NCBI GenBank assembly: GCA_031258335.1
Contig: JAIRMY010000206.1
Span: 1-6,589 of the forward strand
Origin: Spirochaetaceae bacterium
Lineage (GTDB): Bacteria > Spirochaetota > Spirochaetia > Treponematales > Breznakiellaceae
Length of the DNA: 6,589 nucleotides
Direction of reading: 5' to 3'
Position 1 is the first letter of the stretch. Every line of letters starts with the position of its first letter. Under the pieces are notes generated by a model. That model was not told the origin of the DNA. It made no database searches and was given only the letters and a program-made list of their open reading frames with translations. This document shows positions 1 to 5,385 of the stretch, piece by piece. The translations under genes were made by a program, and so were the position numbers.

Positions 1-1514
1 AAACTGTACGATATGGGCAGCACAGTCCCCCTGTTCAACAGAAGCGCTTCCGCCTCGGAAAGCGTTTTCCAGCGGGACTCGCCTTCTTCCTCCATCGAAA
101 GGTCCATCAATTTCTCGTAGTCGGGATCGTTGTACCCGGCGTCGTTCAGGTTGGAGTCACGCCGCCACATCTGTAGAAATGTATACGGGTCGGCAAAATC
201 GCCTATCCATGTAGAAGAACCCACGTCATAATCATCACCTTTGAGGCTGTCAAAGTATTTGTCAAACGGAAACACCTCGATTCTTACCGGAATTCCCAGT
301 TCGTCCATCCATGCCGCTGACATGAGCCCGCCTACACGCTCAGCCTCCATAGCCGGGGTGAGCCGTATGACCAGTTCGGGCAGCTTCTCGCCGTCAGGAT
401 AGCCCGCTTCGGCAAGGAGTTTCCGCGCCTCCTCCGTGTCCGGCTTGACCCCCTCAACTTTGGGATACCCCACAATGGGGTATATAAGTGTTTCCGCCGG
501 GATGGTGTTCCCCTCGCGTATCTTATCCCAGGGCAGGGCGAGAACCATGGCGCGGCGTATCCTCCAGTCATCCCAGGGCTTACGGATAGAGCGGATAAAA
601 TAGTAATGTGTGGCAAACATGGGATTCACGACTATGCCTGAAAGGTCTGTGAGCTTGTCCAAATCAACATCGCCTAGAATCCACTGTGCCTCGCCGGAAT
701 TCCACATGGCGGAAGCATCCCCTCCGTCATCGGTAAGTTTGACGGTAATTGTCTTGAAGGCGACCTCCCCCGCGTCCCAGTATGCCTCGTTGCGGGCAAG
801 CACCTTGGTCTTGCCGTTATTTTCCAACAGATAGTAAGGCCCGTTGGAAATAGGCGCGGTCTTTGACCAATCTTCGATGGCAAGCATAGAAGGATGAATG
901 GGGCTGAAAGAATGATGGCATAGCATACTCGGAAAAAACGATGCCGGAGAGATGAGCCTGACGACCAACGTTTTATCGTCCGGCGCTTCTATACCCACCT
1001 TGCCTTCATCGGTAATCCGCCCTATACGGTAATCCCGCGCCCCTTCTATGATGTCGAACAGCGATGAATAGGGAGAATCGCGCCCGGGCTCAAGCAAAGA
1101 CAGCCATGAAGCGCGGAAATCCTCGGCGCGTAAGGCATCCCCGTTCCAGTAACGGGCGTGTTCCCGCAGCGTAAAGGTCCAGACTTTCTTGTCGTCCGAC
1201 AGTTTCCAACTCGCCGCCGCGGCGGGAACAGGCTCCATCGTCAACGGATGGTACGAAAAAAGCCCCTCGTACAGGCCTGTATAAAACTGCGCCTCGCTGG
1301 CAAGGTAAGATTTTCTAAAATCTAGTTCAATGTCGCTGCCGGACATAGTTATGGTAAGCGAATCGCGGTCTGTAACCGGAGGGCGTTTTTGCGCATAATC
1401 CGGAGACTCGTCTTCCTCCGCGTGAGCAGGCTGAAGACAAAACAAAATAATAAACAGCGTAAAGAGAACCGCGGCGGGGCGGCGTTGTTTTTGGTTTTCA
1501 AGTTTATTTAACAA
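1..1514 (-). CDS. Extracytoplasmic solute-binding protein, family 5 (OppA-like peptide-binding), C-terminus cut by window edge
   Basis: Reading on the minus strand gives 504 uninterrupted residues that run off the left edge. The start is TTG at 1514-1512, because an in-frame TAG lies 21 bases upstream and GGAGAG sits 8 bases before the TTG. Residues 1-32 form a signal peptide: basic K/R stretch to residue 12, hydrophobic core about 14-27, and an A-H-A cleavage site after residue 32. There is no good lipobox, so the mature protein should be soluble in the periplasm. Family 5 landmarks are W112-TFTLR and YWNG (122-125), NGPYYL (224-229), IRRAMVLALPWDKI around 320-335, and WIGDFADPYTF (436-446). 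The visible end, near PISYS, suggests only a few dozen residues are missing. Known family members deliver peptides, nickel or other solutes to an ABC permease. The ligand cannot be read here, and no permease gene is visible. It lies 54 bp behind the 464-residue gene. Confidence 0.9.
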   Translation of the reverse strand, partial: MLNKLENQKQRRPAAVLFTLFIILFCLQPAHAEEDESPDYAQKRPPVTDRDSLTITMSGSDIELDFRKSYLASEAQFYTGLYEGLFSYHPLTMEPVPAAAASWKLSDDKKVWTFTLREHARYWNGDALRAEDFRASWLSLLEPGRDSPYSSLFDIIEGARDYRIGRITDEGKVGIEAPDDKTLVVRLISPASFFPSMLCHHSFSPIHPSMLAIEDWSKTAPISNGPYYLLENNGKTKVLARNEAYWDAGEVAFKTITVKLTDDGGDASAMWNSGEAQWILGDVDLDKLTDLSGIVVNPMFATHYYFIRSIRKPWDDWRIRRAMVLALPWDKIREGNTIPAETLIYPIVGYPKVEGVKPDTEEARKLLAEAGYPDGEKLPELVIRLTPAMEAERVGGLMSAAWMDELGIPVRIEVFPFDKYFDSLKGDDYDVGSSTWIGDFADPYTFLQMWRRDSNLNDAGYNDPDYEKLMDLSMEEEGESRWKTLSEAEALLLNRGTVLPISYS

Positions 1515-1522
1515 AATAAAAT

Positions 1523-1528
1523 CTCTCC
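1523..1528 (-). promoter_or_regulatory. Ribosome binding site of the OppA-like gene
   Basis: GGAGAG on the minus strand lies 8 bases upstream of TTG at 1514. It fixes this TTG as the start, since no ATG or GTG lies between the in-frame upstream stop and the signal peptide. Confidence 0.75.
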
Positions 1529-1532
1529 GTTT

Positions 1533-1586
1533 CTAACTGTAAACATCAATTTAACTGTAAACACCAATTTAACCGTAAATATCAAT
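1533..1586. repeat. Three tandem copies of an 18-bp unit carrying the stop codon of the 464-residue gene
   Basis: The copies occupy 1569-1586, 1551-1568 and 1533-1550. On the minus strand they read ATTGATATTTACGGTTAA, ATTGGTGTTTACAGTTAA and ATTGATGTTTACAGTTAG. The first copy encodes the last residues I-D-I-Y-G and the stop. The other two copies lie just downstream in the same frame, each with its own stop (I-G-V-Y-S-stop and I-D-V-Y-S-stop). Copies differ at two to four positions, so the duplication is not very recent. The array fills most of the gap before the OppA-like gene. Confidence 0.9.
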
Positions 1587-2963
1587 GCCAAGTTTTTTAA
1601 ACTGCTCCTGTTCTTGATACCGTGCGTGATAATCGCGCAGCTTATCCGAAGCCTTGGCGATGGAGTTTTTCAAGGCGGAAAGCTCAGGTTTAATTCCCTT
1701 AACCCTCTGCCGGCTGTCCTTGTCGGCGGCATTTTTAAAGTATTCGTCAAGCCCGTTTAAGGTTTTGTGGAAAGCATCTACGTCCTTTATGTTACGCTGA
1801 AGCAGATCTATAAGCTGATTTTCATCCATCAGTTCAAGTTTCTTTTCGGCGTTACCGCGCGCGGAAACCGCGCCCAGAATAGAAATCTTTTTATCCAGCA
1901 TCGCGTAAAACCGGCTCATATCCACCTTTTCCCTAACTATCGAATTTTTTTCCGGACTCATGTATTCAATCTCGTAAACGATCATATCCGGTTTCTTATT
2001 CGTCATTTGGGCAAGCAGGTTTTTTATCTTTGCCCAAAACCCGCTCTTTTGGTTTTCCAGCAGATCGCTGTTTTCGCTTATTTTCGTACGAATCTCGGCA
2101 AGATTGACGCCCGCTATGCCTATGCTGTTAAGTCCGTCTATCAAAATAGATTTAAAAGAAACCGGCTCTTTTGCCGCATTTTTCTTTACCTGCATCCCGG
2201 CGGTAAGCCCCTGTAATACTTTTTCCCGCAGCGAAGCGGAATCGGCGGAATAGTCTTCCTTTACAAGTTCATCAACCAGTTCCGCGTAAAACGGAGCGCC
2301 GCGCATCTGGCTGTTGATTTTTTTTTTGATATTCGCCGTTGTAGCTTCCGCGGCGCTCATCGAAGACGTAATATTTACGCGCATATCATACTTGTACAAT
2401 TCGCGGTTATAGCCGCTGAGAAGTTTAAGCGTATTTATGATTGATTTTGTGCTTTTTGCAAGCATGGCGAGCGCGTCGGTCACAGTCTTTGCGGTAATCT
2501 GATCGGTAATACCCTGACGCATGTTAGTAACAACTTCGCTTAACGCCTGTGTCGTAACGTTTATGCCGTCAGGCGTCAGGTGTACCCAGTCTATGTACTT
2601 TACCAAACCTATTATCACTTTGAGGTTTTCCTGGGTAAAGTTATCTGTAGAAAATTCATAGAAGTTTACCAAAAAATCAATTCCGTTATCCAGCGCCGAA
2701 AGCCGTATGCCAAGTTGGTCCCGTTTGTTAGAATCGTTAAAAGGCCCGGCGGGCGGGACAGAAAGTTCGTTTACCATCGTGTCATTCTTGTAAGGGTCTT
2801 CGTTGATAACCCCTTTATTCGTGAACAGGCTGTAAAGCGTAGAAATTCCATTATGAAATTTACGAAATTCTTCTTTGAATTTTGGCAGTTCCGTTTTATC
2901 AAACCAATCTCTCCGCGTATCCAACGCGGCTTTAAGTTGTTGTATATAATCATTTTCAGACAT
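1569..2963 (-). CDS. Conserved-looking helical cytoplasmic protein of unknown function (464 aa)
   Basis: I do not recognise the family. The protein has no signal peptide and no membrane segment, and is rich in charged residues and predicted helix. A hydrophobic-patterned N-terminal half (about 85-200, including IIGLVKYIDW at 117-126) is followed by a middle region (about 245-320) and a C-terminal part from about 372 with many K, E, D and L residues that could form coiled coil (for example 381-455). No catalytic motif is evident. The ATG at 2963 is the first available start and lies 12 bp after the tsaB stop. No Shine-Dalgarno sequence is visible in that gap, so translation may depend on coupling to tsaB. 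A run of ten A bases encodes I-K-K-K-I at residues 212-216. The final codons are part of an 18-bp tandem repeat. Co-directional packing behind tsaE-tsaB suggests the same operon, but no function follows from that alone. Confidence 0.85.
   Translation of the reverse strand: MSENDYIQQLKAALDTRRDWFDKTELPKFKEEFRKFHNGISTLYSLFTNKGVINEDPYKNDTMVNELSVPPAGPFNDSNKRDQLGIRLSALDNGIDFLVNFYEFSTDNFTQENLKVIIGLVKYIDWVHLTPDGINVTTQALSEVVTNMRQGITDQITAKTVTDALAMLAKSTKSIINTLKLLSGYNRELYKYDMRVNITSSMSAAEATTANIKKKINSQMRGAPFYAELVDELVKEDYSADSASLREKVLQGLTAGMQVKKNAAKEPVSFKSILIDGLNSIGIAGVNLAEIRTKISENSDLLENQKSGFWAKIKNLLAQMTNKKPDMIVYEIEYMSPEKNSIVREKVDMSRFYAMLDKKISILGAVSARGNAEKKLELMDENQLIDLLQRNIKDVDAFHKTLNGLDEYFKNAADKDSRQRVKGIKPELSALKNSIAKASDKLRDYHARYQEQEQFKKLGIDIYG
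2318..2327. repeat. Ten-base A/T homopolymer inside the 464-residue gene
   Basis: The plus strand has T x 10, so the coding strand has A x 10, covering the three lysine codons 213-215 and the first base of the next isoleucine codon. Gain or loss of one base would end the protein within about 20 codons (UGA in the +1 case, UAA in the -1 case). It is a possible slippage site, or simply a consequence of AAA lysine codon use. Confidence 0.9.
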
Positions 2964-2975
2964 ACGTTTACATTA

Positions 2976-3740
2976 TTATCGGTAAAACCCCTTGTTTTCA
3001 AGCCCGCCAGCGGATCTAATTTCCGCGTCGCTTTTACGAATGTAAAGAGGCACCGAGCAAAGCGGATCCTCCGCGTCTTTCCCCGCCAGAATGAGCGGGC
3101 GGGTTTCTCTGATATAACGCGGCAGGAGAGAGGCATAACCGGAACGCGGGATTTCCGTTAAAATAAGGGCGCCGGGCAAAAGAGGTGAAAGCGCGTCTTG
3201 GGCAAGAACGGCGCCCGGCCCTGTCAGCATAAAAACATCATTCACCGTCCCCCTGCCGGCCGCCGTCCCCCCGCCATCCGCGGCTCCGCCCAAGTCCGCT
3301 CTTATACGCCCCGCCAGTTCCTCCGCGGCGCAGTCAAGGTATTCCGTAAGCCGCCCGCCGTTCCGGTACAAGGCGGCAAAGAAACGGCGCTGCTTCGCGT
3401 CAAGAACAGGGACGCAGAGGACCGGGGAATGGTGAAACGGGTATGCCATGCAATCAAGGGTAGGCACGGAAACCATGCGTTTGCCGAGGGCGAAAGCGAG
3501 TCCCTTTACGGCGGCAAAACCTATTCTGAGTCCGGTAAACGAGCCGGGTCCTTTCATGCAGGCAAGAATATCTATATCCTCACGTTCCAGACCCGACAGA
3601 CTTACCAGCCCGCTGACCGCGTCAAATAGGAGTTCGGAATGAGACGCGCCGGCATCCACGGAGAAACAAAAGTCTCCCCTATCTGTGGAAAGTCCGATAG
3701 AAAGAAATTCCGTAGCCGTATCAATGGCGAGTATATTCAA
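2976..3740 (-). CDS. tsaB: tRNA threonylcarbamoyladenosine biosynthesis protein TsaB
   Basis: TsaB (YeaZ) is an inactive paralogue of TsaD. It scaffolds the TsaB-TsaD-TsaE complex that puts threonylcarbamoyl on A37 of ANN-decoding tRNAs in the cytoplasm. The 254 residues begin with the ASKHA-fold strand MNILAIDTAT, followed by the family hallmark GPGSFTGLRIG (64-74) and the C-terminal PLYIRKSDAE (231-240). The start is TTG at 3740-3738, overlapping the tsaE stop in a TTGA arrangement. GGACGG just upstream may serve as the ribosome binding site. At 254 residues it is somewhat longer than many bacterial TsaB proteins, partly because of a glycine/alanine-rich insert at about 150-164. It ends in two consecutive TAA codons. 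TsaD and TsaC, the other pathway enzymes, are not in the window. The identification is firm from the motifs and from the tsaE neighbour. Confidence 0.95.
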   Translation of the reverse strand: MNILAIDTATEFLSIGLSTDRGDFCFSVDAGASHSELLFDAVSGLVSLSGLEREDIDILACMKGPGSFTGLRIGFAAVKGLAFALGKRMVSVPTLDCMAYPFHHSPVLCVPVLDAKQRRFFAALYRNGGRLTEYLDCAAEELAGRIRADLGGAADGGGTAAGRGTVNDVFMLTGPGAVLAQDALSPLLPGALILTEIPRSGYASLLPRYIRETRPLILAGKDAEDPLCSVPLYIRKSDAEIRSAGGLENKGFYR

Positions 3741-4261
3741 TTTTCCGTCCGTAAACCGGTTGAGCCTGAGATGTGGATTTCCCGTTTGCCGGCATCCGAA
3801 ATCGCTATTTTGACGTGTACGGCGCTAGGCGGTAGGCTGGCGCTTACACGTTCAGCCCACTCTACAAGGCAGACGCCGCCGCCGTACAAGGCCTCGACAC
3901 CGCCTGCGCCTTCAAAATCTTCCGGGCCGGAAAGCCGGTAGGCGTCTATATGGTAGACGGGAAAGCGTCCTTCGTACTCGTGGATGATGGTATATGTAGG
4001 GCTTGTAACAGGCTCATCAACTCCAAGTGCATAGCAAATCCCTGAGCAAAGACAGGTTTTCCCAGCCCCTAGCGGGCCTTCCAGCGCGACAACGCCGCCT
4101 TTTTTCAGAGTTTTACCAAGAGATAGTCCTAGTACAAACGTTTCTTCGTAAGAATCGGTAGTAAACGAAACATTTTGCCCCCCGGCTACATGGGGCGGCG
4201 GTGAATTTTGCGCGCCGTCTCTGCTATATGGGCAGCTTGCCTTCGGATTCAAGACATTCAA
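3737..4261 (-). CDS. tsaE: tRNA threonylcarbamoyladenosine biosynthesis ATPase TsaE
   Basis: TsaE (YjeE) is the small P-loop ATPase that supports turnover of the TsaB-TsaD complex in t6A synthesis. Visible motifs, in order, are the S-x-E-E-T-type segment (YEET, 38-41), Walker A GPLGAGKT (62-69), SPTYTIIHEY (87-96), VYHIDAYRL (102-110, with D106) and VEWAER (133-138). The core starts near residue 31, so this reading carries about 30 extra N-terminal residues, rich in P, G, S and N. The only in-frame ATG/GTG/TTG starts before the core are TTG at 4261 and TTG at 4252. The first is preceded by AAAGGAG at 4281-4275, 13 bases away, which is longer than ideal. The gene therefore overlaps the end of the upstream 87-residue gene by 38 bp. 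It is joined to tsaB by a TTGA overlap, so the two are probably translationally coupled. Confidence 0.93.
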   Translation of the reverse strand: MNVLNPKASCPYSRDGAQNSPPPHVAGGQNVSFTTDSYEETFVLGLSLGKTLKKGGVVALEGPLGAGKTCLCSGICYALGVDEPVTSPTYTIIHEYEGRFPVYHIDAYRLSGPEDFEGAGGVEALYGGGVCLVEWAERVSASLPPSAVHVKIAISDAGKREIHISGSTGLRTEN

Positions 4262-4487
4262 TCTTTTTCTTGATCTCCTTTAACAGGGGTACCAGCGGAT
4301 AATCTACCTTATCGGCCATTGTTATAGCCGTTTCTTTGATACCAAGAGGCAAAGTTTCTATGGTCCAGTTAATCCGCATATCATGGTTTTTTCCGGCTAT
4401 CTCGACTACAGCCTTGCCCGAGTACGCGCGCCGGTAGTATATCGGGACATCTTTGCGTACCATATCTTTTATTTCAACAATCGTCAT
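4224..4487 (-). CDS. Small protein of unknown function (87 aa) between the PilZ gene and tsaE
   Basis: I do not recognise the family. The protein has 87 residues with no signal peptide, membrane segment or cysteine cluster (a single Cys near residue 77). The first two thirds look strand-rich with aromatic and basic residues (VPIYYRRAY at about 14-22, then KAVVEIAGK and MRINWTIETL). The last third is probably a charged helix (PLLKEIKKKIECLESEGK). The ATG at 4487 is supported by AGGA 9 bases upstream. The C-terminal 38 bases overlap the 5' end of tsaE. A 64-bp AT-rich gap separates it from the PilZ gene, the largest gap inside the putative operon, so an internal promoter is possible. Its placement suggests a conserved operon member. 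A real gene is likely because of the clear ribosome binding site and tight packing. Confidence 0.8.
   Translation of the reverse strand: MTIVEIKDMVRKDVPIYYRRAYSGKAVVEIAGKNHDMRINWTIETLPLGIKETAITMADKVDYPLVPLLKEIKKKIECLESEGKLPI
4275..4281 (-). promoter_or_regulatory. Probable ribosome binding site of tsaE, inside the upstream gene
   Basis: AAAGGAG on the minus strand lies within the coding region of the 87-residue gene, 13 bases before TTG 4261 and 22 before TTG 4252. It favours TTG 4261 as the tsaE start, although the spacing is long. Confidence 0.45.
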
Positions 4488-4496
4488 ATTTTATCG

Positions 4497-4500
4497 TCCT
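4497..4500 (-). promoter_or_regulatory. Ribosome binding site of the 87-residue gene
   Basis: AGGA on the minus strand lies 9 bases upstream of ATG 4487, supporting translation of this short gene from that codon. Confidence 0.6.
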
Positions 4501-4551
4501 AATTAAACATAATACTTTACGAATAAATCGTGTATGAGGCGGCTATTTTTG

Positions 4552-5373
4552 TCACCGGTAATCAAAAACAAACGCATTCAGCGTTATCAATGATTTTTTT
4601 GACAGTTTCAAAAATTTGATATGGTACACCCAATTTGCGCCCTCCTTGTTAGCCCTTAAAATTTCGCCAAGCGCTATAACCGGCTCACGGCCAATTTTAA
4701 AGTCAATTTTTATCAAAATTCCCGTTTTAATGTTCTGTATCATTGATACGGAGCAGCCGCCCTGCGAAACATTGATGATTTTTCCTGGATATGCCGCGTC
4801 ATTTTGAACGGAAAGCGTCTTTTTTCCTTTTGATTTTCCGTCCGGGCTTTTCACAATTACTTTGTAAACAACGCAGGGCGCGTCTAAAACTTTTCGGCGA
4901 AAGCCACGCACGACTGCTTTTTCAGTCTGGGGTTTTTTGAAGGCATGGAAATATTCAACGGCGTTTTTGATGGAAAATAACTCCAATAATTCTTGCTGTA
5001 TATTATCAGGATCATTATCACGTACAATTTTATTATAGGACTGCCTGAAATATTCATCTACTTTACCGGCGTCATGAAAAACAACGGAAGGGGCTTCGCC
5101 GTTTATCGTTAATATTTTTTCCAGAACAGACGTTTCCCTTTTGGTGAACCCCAAATATTTTACTTGCGAATAAAAATTCGCGTCAAAACGAACACGTTCT
5201 TTCAGTTTGAAGTCTACGCCTTTGCCCCTGAATACAGCGTTTTTCTTTATTCGCTCCGAGCTGTTCATATAGATAATCAGAGCTGCCAGCAGGATGAAGA
5301 CGGCTACAAAACCGGCTACATTCAACGGGGATGTTTTTATTTCAAATTCTGAAATCGACTGTAAAAAATACAA
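4552..5373 (-). CDS. Membrane-anchored PilZ-domain protein, probable cyclic-di-GMP receptor
   Basis: PilZ domains bind cyclic di-GMP through RxxxR and (D/N)xSxxG motifs. Both are present here: R156-GFR-R160 and N201-V-S-Q-G-G206. The domain spans about 150 to 265. A single hydrophobic segment at about 18-36 is followed by SSERIKK. By the positive-inside rule this puts the short acidic N-terminus outside and the remainder in the cytoplasm. A charged, mostly helical region at about 50-150 lies between membrane and PilZ domain. I chose TTG at 5373 (273 aa) because GAGG lies 8 bases upstream of it. An upstream in-frame TTG at 5403 would add ten residues and overlap the previous gene, but has no ribosome binding site. 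With the chosen start the gap to the preceding stop is 10 bp. PilZ proteins in spirochaetes affect motility and virulence; the specific target here is unknown. Confidence 0.87.
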   Translation of the reverse strand: MYFLQSISEFEIKTSPLNVAGFVAVFILLAALIIYMNSSERIKKNAVFRGKGVDFKLKERVRFDANFYSQVKYLGFTKRETSVLEKILTINGEAPSVVFHDAGKVDEYFRQSYNKIVRDNDPDNIQQELLELFSIKNAVEYFHAFKKPQTEKAVVRGFRRKVLDAPCVVYKVIVKSPDGKSKGKKTLSVQNDAAYPGKIINVSQGGCSVSMIQNIKTGILIKIDFKIGREPVIALGEILRANKEGANWVYHIKFLKLSKKSLITLNAFVFDYR

Positions 5374-5381
5374 TTTTTCAT

Positions 5382-5385
5382 CCTC
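5382..5385 (-). promoter_or_regulatory. Ribosome binding site that decides the PilZ gene start
   Basis: GAGG on the minus strand lies 8 bases before TTG 5373 and overlaps the TGA stop of the preceding gene (5386-5384). It argues for TTG 5373 over TTG 5403 and suggests that termination and re-initiation couple the two genes. Confidence 0.65.

Noticed and set aside
332..883. Short open frames on both strands within the first 900 bases
   Set aside because: The whole region is one continuous OppA-like reading frame on the minus strand that runs off the edge. The short frames are its shadows.
1418..1514. Lipoprotein or Tat signal in the OppA-like protein
   Set aside because: The only cysteine (C26) is preceded by I-L-F, which does not fit a lipobox. 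The R11-R12 pair lacks the rest of the Tat motif, while A-H-A gives a good signal peptidase I site.
1767..2216. 149-codon plus-strand open frame
   Set aside because: It lies entirely antisense to the 464-residue gene, and its residue composition (many F, R, H, Y) is typical of a shadow frame. There is no ribosome binding site or recognisable domain.
2580..3161. 193-codon plus-strand open frame
   Set aside because: It is antisense to the 464-residue gene and the end of tsaB, crosses their boundary, and is rich in R, F and V without any family motif.
3198..3629. 143-codon plus-strand open frame over tsaB
   Set aside because: tsaB on the other strand is identified by clear motifs. This frame has no supporting feature.
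4488..4551. Internal promoter with TATTAT as a -10 box, and a short ACGA/TCGT palindrome
   Set aside because: The -10-like sequence has no convincing -35 partner at 17 bases, and the palindrome is only four bases long. Both are expected by chance in AT-rich sequence.
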